Assembly: GCF_000143965.1 (NCBI RefSeq)
Contig: NC_014365.1
Span: forward strand, 1,205,501-1,269,500
Direction: 5' to 3'
Length of the DNA stretch: 64,000 nt
Origin: Desulfarculus baarsii DSM 2075
GTDB taxonomy: Bacteria; Desulfobacterota; Desulfarculia; Desulfarculales; Desulfarculaceae
The notes beneath the pieces were generated by a model. That model saw only the letters and a program-made list of their open reading frames with translations, searched no databases and was not told the DNA's origin. Numbering within the stretch: position 1 is the stretch's first letter; every line of letters starts with the position of its first letter. Positions 15,422-23,942 of this stretch are shown here, piece after piece. The position numbers were made by a program, and so were the translations under genes.

Positions 15422-16921
15422 TTATGCCACGAACGGGCCATCGCCGCGAGGGCTTTTGTCCGAGGCGCGTTCGCCGCGATAGTCTTCCTTGCGCAGGCCC
15501 AGGCGGGTCATCTTCAGGTAGAGCGTCTTGGGGTTGACGCCGGCGGCCTTGGCCACCAGCCCGATGCGGCCGTTGTGCTTGGCCAGCAGGCCGGCCAGGT
15601 ATTGTCGCTGGCAATCATCGATGAACTGGCCCAGGTCGCGGCCGTCGAGCAGGGGGCCGATCTCGGCGGGCGGGGCGGCCACGGCCTCGGGCGCGGCGTC
15701 GGCTCTCGACGCTTCCGCCCGTTGCCCGGCGTGCTCCAGCTCCAGGCGGGCGATCTCGGACCCACGAGCCAGGATCACCGCCCGCTCCACGGCGTGCTCC
15801 AACTCGCGCACGTTGCCCGGCCAGTGGTGGGCCGCGATCTGCCGCGAGACTTGCGGCCCGAAGCGGCAGTCGGCCCGGCCGTATTTTTCGGCGAAACGAC
15901 GCAAAAAGGCCTCGGCCAGCGGCGCCTGGTCCAGGGGCCGATCTCGCAGGGGGGGGATGACCAGTTCGATGACGTGCAGGCGGTAGAACAAGTCCTCGCG
16001 GAAAACCCCGGAGGCCACGGCCTCGCGCAGGTTGCGGTTGGTGGCGGCGATGACCCGCACGTCGGCGCTTTGCTTTTTGGCCCCGCCCACCCGCTCGAAG
16101 GTGAACTCTTGCAAGAAACGCAGCAGCTTGGCCTGCATGTCCAGCGACATCTCGCCGACTTCGTCCAGAAATAGCGTGCCGCCGTCGGCCGCCTCCACCC
16201 GGCCGATCTTGCGGGCGATAGCGCCGGTGAACGAGCCCCGCTCGTGGCCGAACAGCTCGCTTTCGATCAGCGCCTCGGGGATGGCCGCGCAGTTGATCTC
16301 GACGTAGGGCCTTTCGCGACGAGGGCTGGCCTGATGGATGGCCCGGGCCAACAGGCTCTTGCCGGTGCCGGTCTCGCCGCCGATGAGTACGGTCACGTCG
16401 GTGGGGGCCACGGTGTCGGCCAGGGCGCAGAGCTGGCGCATCTTGGGGTCGAGGGCGGTCAGGCGGGCGCTTGCCGCGGGGCCTTGGTCGCGGGGCGGGC
16501 CGTTTTGGCGGCGCAGGCGGCGTTGCTCCAGGCAGCGGTTGAGGGCGTGGCGCACCTCGCCGATGGTGAAGGGCTTGCGCAGATAGTCGGCCACGCCCAG
16601 GCGGATGGCCCGGATGGTGTCCTCGATGTCGGAAAAGGCCGTCATAAGGATATATTGCGCGCCGGGGTGGCGGGCCTTCATCTGGCCGACGACGCTGAGG
16701 CCATCCATGTCTGGCATGCGCACGTCGGTGAGCACCACGTCGAAGGGCTTTTGCTCCATCAGGCGCAGGGCCTCGTCGGCCCGCGAGGCCACCTCCACCG
16801 CGAAGTGCTTGGCCAGCGAGTCGCGGATGACCTCCAAGGTCGACCACTCGTCGTCGAGCACCAGCACCGACGGCCGCCAGGCCTCCGTGGCGTCTTGGGG
16901 CGTGTTGGCGTATTGGCTCAA
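15422..16921 (-). CDS. Sigma-54-dependent response regulator, NtrC family
   Basis: I choose the TTG at 16921, preceded by GGGGGAAGG, giving 499 residues. Domains: receiver (about 17-130; acidic pair Asp23-Asp24, phospho-acceptor Asp66, Lys116); AAA+ domain with Walker A GETGTGKS (182-189) and the sigma-54 contact loop GSFTGA (229-234, a common variant of GAFTGA); and a C-terminal Fis-type helix-turn-helix with GLVAKAAGVNPKTLYLKMTR. It should activate sigma-54 promoters when phosphorylated. No histidine kinase is adjacent, so it is an orphan here. It is upstream of the CobD-like and crotonase genes. Confidence 0.9.
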   Translation of the reverse strand: MSQYANTPQDATEAWRPSVLVLDDEWSTLEVIRDSLAKHFAVEVASRADEALRLMEQKPFDVVLTDVRMPDMDGLSVVGQMKARHPGAQYILMTAFSDIEDTIRAIRLGVADYLRKPFTIGEVRHALNRCLEQRRLRRQNGPPRDQGPAASARLTALDPKMRQLCALADTVAPTDVTVLIGGETGTGKSLLARAIHQASPRRERPYVEINCAAIPEALIESELFGHERGSFTGAIARKIGRVEAADGGTLFLDEVGEMSLDMQAKLLRFLQEFTFERVGGAKKQSADVRVIAATNRNLREAVASGVFREDLFYRLHVIELVIPPLRDRPLDQAPLAEAFLRRFAEKYGRADCRFGPQVSRQIAAHHWPGNVRELEHAVERAVILARGSEIARLELEHAGQRAEASRADAAPEAVAAPPAEIGPLLDGRDLGQFIDDCQRQYLAGLLAKHNGRIGLVAKAAGVNPKTLYLKMTRLGLRKEDYRGERASDKSPRGDGPFVA

Positions 16922-17076
16922 GGCGCACCTTCCCCCGGGCGTGAATCGGTTGACCATGACCAGATTATGCAAGAAAACGCCTCGTTTGGCCAGGGCCGGC
17001 CGCGTGCGTTCCGCGATTTGCCCCTGGCCGTCGAGTTGTTATATTAATTGATAACGCACAGCAACGGGAGCAAGCC

Positions 17077-17436
17077 ATGCAATGCCAGAAATGCCACGCC
17101 CCCCTGGGCGCCGACGAGGCCTTTGAATTTGCCGGCCGCACCCTCTGCGAGGACTGCTACATGGACGCCCTCAGCCCCACCCGCGTCTGTGACCCCTGGG
17201 CCGTCTATCTGGGCAGCCGGCAGGTGGAGCAGATTCTGAGCCCGGCCCAAGAAAAGATCATGGGCCTGCTGCGCCAGCACAAGGCCCTGGCCCCCGAGGA
17301 TCTGCGCCGCCTCAGCGGGCTGACGGCCAAGGAATTGGAGCGCGAAATCGCTGCCCTGCGTCACATGGAGCTGCTGCGCGCCGCCCAGACCCCGGACGGC
17401 GGCAAGGTGCTAAAGCAATTCGGCGACCGCGATTGA
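17077..17436 (+). CDS. Hypothetical zinc-binding protein with a helical C-terminal domain
   Basis: A 119-residue protein. The first 30 residues form a four-cysteine zinc site (Cys3, Cys6, Cys24, Cys27: CQKC and CEDC) like half a LIM or treble-clef finger. Residues 50-119 look like a winged-helix domain (LAPEDLRRLSGLTAKELEREI, then a basic wing ending KVLKQF). The architecture suggests a small nucleic-acid-binding regulator, but no function is known to me. It is divergent from the sigma-54 regulator; the 155-bp gap is AT-rich near the start. Confidence 0.6.
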   Translation: MQCQKCHAPLGADEAFEFAGRTLCEDCYMDALSPTRVCDPWAVYLGSRQVEQILSPAQEKIMGLLRQHKALAPEDLRRLSGLTAKELEREIAALRHMELLRAAQTPDGGKVLKQFGDRD

Positions 17437-17441
17437 ATGGC

Positions 17442-17471
17442 TTGACACGGCCGCGATCATGTGAGTATTGC
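17442..17471 (+). promoter_or_regulatory. Candidate promoter of the 19-residue-repeat gene
   Basis: TTGACA (17442-17447) and TATTGC (17466-17471) with an 18-bp spacer, 37 bp before the start. The -35 is perfect and the -10 weak. Confidence 0.35.
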
Positions 17472-17508
17472 TGACTAGCGCCACCAGAGGTCAAGGAGTT
17501 TTAAAGGC

Positions 17509-18318
17509 ATGTTCGGAACGCCAGACCCCTCGGGAGTGGGCCTGAAACGGCCCAGGATCAAAAGCGGACGCTTTCCCCAGCAATACGCCTTTCGCGGCTG
17601 CGTGCGGGCCACGATCAGCGGCGGTGAGTTCACTGGGCTCTACGCCTTTTACGGGGCCAAGGAGGCCGAGGTGCACGGCGGGGTGTTCCAAGAGAACCTC
17701 TGCTTTTACGCCAGCGAAAAGACGCGCGTGGAGGGCGGTGAGTTCAACGGCAAGAACGCCTTTTACGGCGCGCAGGAATTGCGCGTGGAGGGCGGGACGT
17801 TCAACGGTGATTGGGCCCTGTGCGAGGCCCAGGGCGCGTTGATCAGCGGCGGCGTGTTCAGCGGGGCCGGGGCGCTCAGCGAGGCCCGCGAGGCCAAGGT
17901 GGCCGACGGCCGCTTCGTGGGGGCCGATTTCGGCATCACCAGTCGCGACGTGATCGTGCGCGGCGGCGTGTTCGAAGGCCCCGGCTTTTTGCGCGGCAGC
18001 CGGGGCGCGCTGGTGCTGGGCGGCGACATCGCCGGCGAAGGGGCCCTGGAGCGGGCCGAGGACGCCCGCGTGTTTCTGGACGGCCAGTTGCGCCATGTGC
18101 GCAATCCCCACAGCGGGATCATCGTCGCCCGGCGCATCGGCGTCGTCGACTTCGACGGCCCGCCGCCCGACGACCTGATCATCGTCGCCGAGGAGGTCGG
18201 CGAAGGGGCTCGGTTCGCCAGGCTCTTGCCGGCCGGCCTCATCGGCCCGCCGCCCGGCGACGCCGCCAAGGCCCGCAAGCAGTTGCTGGAGTTGGCGGCC
18301 AGGGCCATGCAGGCCTAG
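17509..18318 (+). CDS. Protein with nine tandem 19-residue beta-helix-like repeats
   Basis: A 269-residue protein with no family I can name with confidence. Residues 26-196 fall into nine contiguous repeats of exactly 19 residues (starts 26, 45, 64, 83, 102, 121, 140, 159, 178) with consensus xAFxGAxxxxVxGGxFxGx. Regular hydrophobic positions and GG turns suggest a right-handed beta-helix or solenoid, as in bactofilin-like or pectate-lyase-like folds. DUF3737 has a similar style. Repeats 6-9 are more diverged. The C-terminal 73 residues are non-repetitive and end in a helix. No signal peptide, so probably cytoplasmic. A MinD-like ATPase follows 31 bp downstream. Confidence 0.7.
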   Translation: MFGTPDPSGVGLKRPRIKSGRFPQQYAFRGCVRATISGGEFTGLYAFYGAKEAEVHGGVFQENLCFYASEKTRVEGGEFNGKNAFYGAQELRVEGGTFNGDWALCEAQGALISGGVFSGAGALSEAREAKVADGRFVGADFGITSRDVIVRGGVFEGPGFLRGSRGALVLGGDIAGEGALERAEDARVFLDGQLRHVRNPHSGIIVARRIGVVDFDGPPPDDLIIVAEEVGEGARFARLLPAGLIGPPPGDAAKARKQLLELAARAMQA

Positions 18319-18349
18319 TCGTGGCCGCGGCCCACGGCGGCGTGGCCCC

Positions 18350-19384
18350 ATGAGCGCCCGGTTGTCGGCCAAAAACGCCGCCGTGACCCTGCCGGTGGGC
18401 GGCGGCAAGGGCGGCATCGGCAAAAGCGCCCTGGTGGCCAACCTTGGCCTGGCCCTGGCCCGCCTGGAGCGCCGCGTGCTGGCCGTCGACGCCGACTTGG
18501 GCGGCTCGGACCTCCACGCCGTGTTGGGCCTGGCCAACGACCGCCCCGGCCTGGGCGAGCTGTTGACCGCCAAGGGGCACGCCGTGGCCGATTTTGTCCG
18601 CCCGGCCCTGGAGCCGCGTTTTTTCTTTTTGCCCGGCGACGCCATGATCGTGGCCACGGCCAACCCCAGTTTCCAGAAAAAACGCAAGATCCTCCACGCC
18701 ATCAAGGCCTGGCCGGCCGATTTCACCCTGCTCGACCTGGGCGCGGGGGCCTCGATCACGGTGATGGATTTTTTCCTCACCAGCCCCCTGTCGCTGGTGG
18801 TGATGCTGCCCGAGCAGCCGGCGGTGATGAACGCCTTCAATTTTTTGAAAAACGCCGTGTTTCGCGCCCTGGACCGCATCTTTCGCGATAACGCCGGGGC
18901 CCGCGCGGCATTGCGGGATTTTCAGACGCGGGGCCGGGGGCCGGGGGCCATGAAGATCGACGAATTGGTGGCGGCCATCGAAAAGGCCGTGCCCGGCCAA
19001 GGCGAACGGGCCAGGCGGGCCGTGGGCCGCTGGCGGCCAAAGCTGGTGCTCAACCGCGCGCGCCGGGTCGACGACTTCGCCTTTGCCCGTCAACTGACCC
19101 GATGGGCGGCCGAGGATTTGGGGCTTGCCATCGAGGTGCTGGGCTTTTTGCCCGAGGACGAAGCCGTGCGCCAGGCCGCCGGCCAAGGCTTGCCGGCTCT
19201 CGATCTGGACCCCCGCGCGCCCTTTTGCCGGGCCGTGGCCTTGCTGGCCCAGCGGATCGGCCAATGGGCCGGCCGGGCCGATGAGTGGCGGGCCCACGGG
19301 GCCTTTGACGACAGCTTTCAGCGCGCGGCCACCGACTTCGCGGGCCTGTTCCCGCCGCCGGGCCGCGTCGAGAGGCGGCCATGA
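18350..19384 (+). CDS. MinD/ParA-family P-loop ATPase
   Basis: A 344-residue ATPase. A deviant Walker A, GGKGGIGKS (residues 18-26), carries the signature lysine of the MinD/ParA/FlhG family, and VDADLGGSDLH is the A'/switch region. The sequence FTLLDLGAGASITVMDFF gives the second switch. Such ATPases dimerise on ATP and position other cell components on membrane or nucleoid. Its length exceeds MinD (about 270), with an insertion around residues 185-235. No minC, minE or flagellar gene is near. It starts 31 bp after the repeat protein and overlaps the next small membrane gene (ATGA). Confidence 0.82.
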   Translation: MSARLSAKNAAVTLPVGGGKGGIGKSALVANLGLALARLERRVLAVDADLGGSDLHAVLGLANDRPGLGELLTAKGHAVADFVRPALEPRFFFLPGDAMIVATANPSFQKKRKILHAIKAWPADFTLLDLGAGASITVMDFFLTSPLSLVVMLPEQPAVMNAFNFLKNAVFRALDRIFRDNAGARAALRDFQTRGRGPGAMKIDELVAAIEKAVPGQGERARRAVGRWRPKLVLNRARRVDDFAFARQLTRWAAEDLGLAIEVLGFLPEDEAVRQAAGQGLPALDLDPRAPFCRAVALLAQRIGQWAGRADEWRAHGAFDDSFQRAATDFAGLFPPPGRVERRP

Positions 19385-19629
19385 GCCAGATCATCGACCC
19401 CTACGAGCGGGCCAAAAGTCAGCGCCGGCGGCGCAACACCGCCTTCTTGCGTCGCCACTGGCGGGTGGCCGCGCCGCTGATCGTCGTCGCGGCGGTGGCG
19501 CTTTTCGTGCTGCCGTGGTTGTTTCTGCCGATGATCGTGGCCTTGTGCTGGCAGGCCATCGCCTGCATGGGCGTCTATCTGCTGGCCCGCTCGCAGACCA
19601 CGGCCTTTCACCCCGAAGATGAAGATTAG
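19381..19629 (+). CDS. Small two-helix membrane protein
   Basis: An 82-residue protein with a strongly basic N-terminus (residues 15-28, RRRRN and FLRRHWR), two membrane helices (about 30-46 and 49-69) and a short acidic tail. The basic start predicts a cytoplasmic N-terminus, and both ends inside. It overlaps the MinD-like gene by four bases (ATGA), so it is made together with the ATPase and could be its membrane receptor or anchor; that is inference. No family recognised. Confidence 0.65.
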   Translation: MSQIIDPYERAKSQRRRRNTAFLRRHWRVAAPLIVVAAVALFVLPWLFLPMIVALCWQAIACMGVYLLARSQTTAFHPEDED

Positions 19630-19664
19630 CCTCCGTCCGCCCGTTAGCCACGGCCAACAGCGGC

Positions 19665-20012
19665 CTAGAAGGTGATCACCCGCCAGCCCTGTTTGAGCAT
19701 GTCGGTGAGGGGTTGGCCCATGTACATCACCTGCACGCCGATGCGCTCCAGGCGTTCGCCCACGCCGTGGGATTCGGCGCAGGCCTTGCAGGCGTAGAGC
19801 TCCACGCCGGCGTCGGCCAGGGCGGTCAATTCGAGTTGGAGGTCGGCGTCAAAGGCCAGGGTCTTGGCCGACGGGCCCCAGACGATCAGGCGCACCTGAT
19901 GCCACCAGCCGCGCACCAGGCTGTTGCGGGCGTACATGAAGGCGGCCGAACGGGCCACTTCGGCGTCGGCCGAAGACCAGATCACCGCCAGCTTGTCCAG
20001 ACGATCGGGCAA
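19665..20012 (-). CDS. DsrE-family protein
   Basis: A 115-residue protein of the DsrE/DsrF-like fold. The start is the TTG at 20012 after GAGGTG. Features are an N-terminal strand LAVIWSSAD, a central VRLIVWGPSAKTLA, and LYACKACAESHGV with two cysteines at the position where DsrE-like proteins can carry sulfur. It is a stand-alone gene with no dsrF/H or tusABCD partners in the window. A persulfide carrier role is possible but unproven. It converges with the small membrane gene. Confidence 0.7.
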   Translation of the reverse strand: MPDRLDKLAVIWSSADAEVARSAAFMYARNSLVRGWWHQVRLIVWGPSAKTLAFDADLQLELTALADAGVELYACKACAESHGVGERLERIGVQVMYMGQPLTDMLKQGWRVITF

Positions 20013-20095
20013 GGCGTCACCTCGGCCATGTGGGGAAAGGGCAAATCAGGCAATCGATGCAAGCCGCTTTGGCCGCCAGCGCCGGCCGCGCGGCC

Positions 20096-20575
20096 TCAGA
20101 ACGGAATGTCGTCGTCGCTGGGTGGCGGCCCGCCGAAGCCGTCGTCGGGATGGCCGCCCTGCTGTTGGCCATAGCCGCCGCCGTAACCACCGCCCTGGCC
20201 GCCCTGTTGGCCGCCATAACCGCCACCCTGGCCGCCCTGCTGGCCACCGCCCAGGAACTGCACTTCGCGGGCGACGACCTCGGTCATCCAGCGTTTTTGA
20301 CCCGATTGGTCGTCCCACGAGCGGGTCTGCAGGCGGCCTTCAATATAAACCTGGCGGCCCTTGCTGAGGTATTGCCCGCAATTTTCCGCGCTTTTGCCGT
20401 AGACAACCACGCGGTGCCACTCGGTGCGCTCCTGCCAGTTGCCGTCCTGGCCCTTGAACGCCTCGGAGGTGGCGATGCGCAGGTTGCAGACGGCCGTGCC
20501 GTTTGCGGTATACTTCATTTCGGGATCGGCGCCCAGGTTGCCGAGAATGATCACTTTGTTGACGCCGCGGGCCAT
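20096..20575 (-). CDS. ssb: Single-stranded DNA-binding protein
   Basis: A 159-residue SSB. The N-terminal OB fold (residues 1-105; [27 protein letters not shown]) is followed by a Gly/Gln/Tyr-rich low-complexity linker with repeated GGQGGGYGG units and the acidic tip DDDIPF used to recruit repair and replication proteins. The linker repeats are also visible as a near-repeat of about 45 bp in the DNA (about 20160-20250). GGAGG precedes the ATG. It is divergent from plsC. Confidence 0.95.
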   Translation of the reverse strand: MARGVNKVIILGNLGADPEMKYTANGTAVCNLRIATSEAFKGQDGNWQERTEWHRVVVYGKSAENCGQYLSKGRQVYIEGRLQTRSWDDQSGQKRWMTEVVAREVQFLGGGQQGGQGGGYGGQQGGQGGGYGGGYGQQQGGHPDDGFGGPPPSDDDIPF

Positions 20576-20649
20576 GCAATGCCTCCAAGCCTATATATAT
20601 GGAGGCATGACTGTAGCACATGGCGCGGCCACTGACAAGGAGGCTTGCG

Positions 20650-21441
20650 GTGGCGGCTTCGCCCTGGTTGGATTGGCGCAAGGCGGCCCGGTTTCTGTGG
20701 TCCATCTGGGCCCTGGGCCTGGGCGTGGGCTTGTTGCTGTTTTTCAGCGCGCTGGTTTTGGCTTTTTCCATCCTGGGCCTGGGCGAAAACTTCCTCGCCC
20801 ACGTCGGCCGCCTCTGGGCCCGGCTGACGGTGTGGCTCTGCGGCGTGCCGCCAAAGGTCCATGGCCAGCAAAATCTGGCCCCGGGCGAGCACTACGTCTT
20901 TGCCTGCAACCACTCCTCGTCGGTGGACATCCCGGTGCTCCAGGCCATTTTGCCCACCAATTTCCGTTGGATAGCCAAGGTCGAGCTTTTCCGATTTCCC
21001 ATCTTCGGCCCGGCCATGCGCGCGGTGGGCTATATCCCCATCAACCGCTCCTCCAGCCGTGAAGCCATCCGCAGCCTGCAAGAGGCCGCCGCGCGCATCG
21101 CCGGCGGGGCCAGCGTGGTGATCTTCCCCGAAGGCACCCGCACCAGCGACGGCGAGGTGTTGCCTTTCAAATCCGGCGCCTTCACCCTGGCCATCAAGAG
21201 CGGCCGGCCGGTGATTCCGGTCTTTATCCACCGCAGTTTCGAGGCCATGCCGCCCAAGAGCTACATTGTCTCACCGGGGCCGGTCCACGTCTATTTTGGC
21301 GCGCCGCTGGCCACCGACGGCCTGAAGACCGGCGACCGCGACGAGTTGGCCGAAAAGGTGCGTCAGGCCGTGATCGAACTGCAAGCCCAGGCCAGGGCCG
21401 AGCACCCCCTGCCGGCCGGCGCATGGTTCGTGGCCGGTTGA
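20650..21441 (+). CDS. plsC: 1-acyl-sn-glycerol-3-phosphate acyltransferase
   Basis: A 263-residue membrane acyltransferase that makes phosphatidic acid from lysophosphatidic acid. The start is the GTG at 20650, six bases after AAGGAGG; an upstream in-frame ATG lacks a ribosome binding site. One N-terminal membrane helix (about 15-42) is followed by the catalytic NHSSSVD (His88, Asp93) and the substrate motif FPEGTRT. It sits between ssb (divergent) and ftsK (68 bp downstream). Confidence 0.9.
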   Translation: MAASPWLDWRKAARFLWSIWALGLGVGLLLFFSALVLAFSILGLGENFLAHVGRLWARLTVWLCGVPPKVHGQQNLAPGEHYVFACNHSSSVDIPVLQAILPTNFRWIAKVELFRFPIFGPAMRAVGYIPINRSSSREAIRSLQEAAARIAGGASVVIFPEGTRTSDGEVLPFKSGAFTLAIKSGRPVIPVFIHRSFEAMPPKSYIVSPGPVHVYFGAPLATDGLKTGDRDELAEKVRQAVIELQAQARAEHPLPAGAWFVAG

Positions 21442-21508
21442 CAGCGGACCCGTGCTGGCCTAAAGTTCCCCAGATGATATTTGCTCATTATCATTGGGGA
21501 ATATTTGC

Positions 21509-23839
21509 ATGACCAAACGCGCTGGCAAATCCGTGGCCCTTGAAGGCAGGCGCGAGGCCGCGCTGTCGTGGCTGCGGCTGGCCGTGGCCCTGGCCCTGCT
21601 GGCCGTGGCCGCCGTGTTGCTGACGGCCCTGGCCGGCTATGATCCGGCCGACCCCTGGCGGCCCGACGAGGCGGGCGCGGCGCGCAACTGGCTGGGCCCG
21701 CTGGGCGCGGTGGTTGCCGGCGTCTTGTATGGCGGCGTTGGCCTGCTGGCCTGGCCAGCGGCGCTGGCCCTGCCCCTTGGCGGCTGGCTCTTTTGGAAAG
21801 GCCGCGGCCAAGTGGCGATGTTGCCGCTGTGCTGCGGCGGGCTGTGGGCCTTGGCCGGGGCCGGGGCCTTGCTGGGCCAGAGCGGTTTGACCATCGCCAT
21901 CCAGGGCCAAAGCCTGGCCGTGGGCGGCTTGGCCGGCCAGGCGGCGGCGAGCGGCCTGACCGCCTTGGCGGGCGCTGGCGGCGCTTGGGCGGCCGGCGGG
22001 ATGGCCTTGGCCGGCGGGGCGGCCCTGATCGGCCATGCGACCTGGCCGCTGCTGGGCCAGGCCCTGGCTTGGCGGCCAACGTCCGAGCCCGAAGCGGCCC
22101 CCCGCACCACGCCGCGGCCAGAACCAATTATCGCGCCCGACAAGCGGCCCGAACCAACGCCAGAACCAACGCCCACGCCAGCCGTCGAGCCCGCCAACGC
22201 GCCCGCGCTCGAACCCGCCAACGCGCCCGCGCTCGAACCCGCGCCGCCGCGCCCAAGGCCGCAAAAGCCGGCCGCACCGGCCGCCGGCCCCCGCGTGGTC
22301 GCCCCCGCGCCGCTTGAGCCGCCAAAACCAAGCACCGAGGCCGCGCCCTGCCGGAGCGAAAACGCCGCCCAACGCTTCGCGCTGCCGTCGGTTGAGCTGC
22401 TGCGCCTGCCCGGCGAACAGCACGCCCAGATCGATCACGACCAGCTCATGGAAAAATCGCGCCTGGTCGAATCCAAGCTGGCCGACTATCACGTGGCCGG
22501 CCACGTGGCCGAGGTGGCCCCTGGGCCGGTGGTCACGGTCTTCGAGTTCAAGCCGGCCCCCGGCGTCAAGATCAGCAAGGTCGCCGGCCTGGCCGACGAC
22601 CTGGCCATGAACCTGCGGGCCCAGTCGATCCGCATCGTCGCGCCCATCCCCGGCAAGGCGGCCATCGGCATCGAGATCCCCAGCGCCAAGCGGCAGAAGG
22701 TTTTTCTGCGCGAGCTGCTCGACAGCGACCACTACCGCCAGGCCCAAAGCCCCCTCACCGTGGCCCTGGGCAAGGATATCCTGGGCCGGCCGGTCATCGA
22801 GGATCTCTGCCGCATGCCCCACCTGCTCATCGCCGGGGCCACCGGCGCGGGCAAGAGCGTGTTCATCAACTCGCTGGTGCTGTCGATCCTCTACAAATCC
22901 ACGCCCGACCAGGTGCGCCTGATCATGGTCGACCCCAAGCGCATCGAGCTGTCGACCTACAACGACGTGCCCCATCTGCTGCACCCGATCATCACCAGCC
23001 CCAAGGAGGCCACCGCCGGCCTGCGCTGGGCCGTGGCCGAGATGGAGCGGCGCTACACCCTGCTGGCCGCCCACGGCGTGCGCAACATCGGCTCGTTCAA
23101 CGACAAGCTGCGCGCCGAGGGCCTGGCCGCCGAGCCCGACGGCCGTCTGGGCGGCCTGGCCCCCGACCCCGAGCGGCCGGCCCGCCTGACCCCGCTGCCC
23201 CACGTGCTGATCATCATCGACGAACTGGCCGACTTGATGATGGTCAGCTCCAAGGACGTGGAGGGCCTGATCACCCGTCTGGCCCAGATGGCCCGGGCCT
23301 CGGGCATACATTTGGTGCTGGCCACCCAGCGGCCCAGCGTGGACGTGATCACCGGCCTGATCAAGGCCAACTTCCCGGCGCGCATCTCTTTCCAGGTCTC
23401 CAGCCGCATCGACAGCCGCACCATCCTCGACCAGCAGGGGGCCGAGCACCTGCTGGGAGCCGGCGACATGCTCTTTTTGCACCCCTCCACGCCGGGGCTC
23501 AAACGCGTCCACGGCGCGTTCGTCTCCGATGGCGAGATAGAAGACGTGGTCGAGCACTGGAAAAACCAGGGCCGGCCCAACTACGATGAAAGCGTGGTCG
23601 CCGCCGCCGAGGGCGACGAAGACGCGGCCGCCGACGGCGACGACGACGTGGTCGACGAACTGTACCAAGACGCCGTGCGCCTGGTGCGTCAGAGCGGCCA
23701 GGCCTCGATCTCCTTCGTGCAGCGGCGGCTGCGCGTGGGCTACAACCGGGCCGCGCGCATGATCGAGCAGATGGAGCAAGACGGCGTGGTGGGCCCCTCC
23801 GACGGCAGCCGGCCCCGCGAGGTGCTGCTGCGCGACTGA
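21509..23839 (+). CDS. ftsK: DNA translocase FtsK/SpoIIIE
   Basis: A 776-residue chromosome-segregation motor acting at the division septum. The N-terminus has several membrane helices (about 10-180), then a Pro/Ala/Glu-rich linker (about 190-280) that includes two tandem copies of EPANAPAL encoded by a 24-bp repeat at 22187-22234. The motor domain has Walker A GATGAGKS (443-450) and the Walker B region VLIIIDELADLM. The winged-helix gamma domain at the C-terminus (about 710-776) reads KOPS-type sites. The ATG at 21509 has GGGGA upstream. Confidence 0.93.
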   Translation: MTKRAGKSVALEGRREAALSWLRLAVALALLAVAAVLLTALAGYDPADPWRPDEAGAARNWLGPLGAVVAGVLYGGVGLLAWPAALALPLGGWLFWKGRGQVAMLPLCCGGLWALAGAGALLGQSGLTIAIQGQSLAVGGLAGQAAASGLTALAGAGGAWAAGGMALAGGAALIGHATWPLLGQALAWRPTSEPEAAPRTTPRPEPIIAPDKRPEPTPEPTPTPAVEPANAPALEPANAPALEPAPPRPRPQKPAAPAAGPRVVAPAPLEPPKPSTEAAPCRSENAAQRFALPSVELLRLPGEQHAQIDHDQLMEKSRLVESKLADYHVAGHVAEVAPGPVVTVFEFKPAPGVKISKVAGLADDLAMNLRAQSIRIVAPIPGKAAIGIEIPSAKRQKVFLRELLDSDHYRQAQSPLTVALGKDILGRPVIEDLCRMPHLLIAGATGAGKSVFINSLVLSILYKSTPDQVRLIMVDPKRIELSTYNDVPHLLHPIITSPKEATAGLRWAVAEMERRYTLLAAHGVRNIGSFNDKLRAEGLAAEPDGRLGGLAPDPERPARLTPLPHVLIIIDELADLMMVSSKDVEGLITRLAQMARASGIHLVLATQRPSVDVITGLIKANFPARISFQVSSRIDSRTILDQQGAEHLLGAGDMLFLHPSTPGLKRVHGAFVSDGEIEDVVEHWKNQGRPNYDESVVAAAEGDEDAAADGDDDVVDELYQDAVRLVRQSGQASISFVQRRLRVGYNRAARMIEQMEQDGVVGPSDGSRPREVLLRD

Positions 23840-23942
23840 CCGGCCCGGCGCGGGCCAGGCCGCTTTTGCTTGACGGAGCCGGACGCCGGCGGCATCATCT
23901 GTTCAGATTCTCTGGACGCGACAAAACGACAAGGCCTTGATC

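Noticed and set aside
17038-17055. Short dyad GTTAT...ATAAC before the zinc-protein gene
   Set aside because: Arms are only 5 bp in AT-rich promoter DNA; not enough to call an operator.
20160-20250. Repeated GC-rich units that look like a minisatellite
   Set aside because: They are the Gly/Gln/Tyr repeats of the SSB linker.
21470-21500. Fur-box-like AT-rich stretch (TGATAATGAG on the minus strand) before ftsK
   Set aside because: Only one half resembles the Fur consensus, and ftsK is not an iron gene. Probably ordinary promoter DNA.
22187-22234. 24-bp tandem repeat in ftsK
   Set aside because: It encodes the EPANAPAL units of the normal low-complexity FtsK linker, so no separate element is needed.
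21491-23779. A 762-codon minus-strand frame opposite ftsK, and similar long frames opposite sdhA, radA, alaS and receptor 1
   Set aside because: All mirror well-identified genes on the other strand and have the composition of GC-rich shadows.
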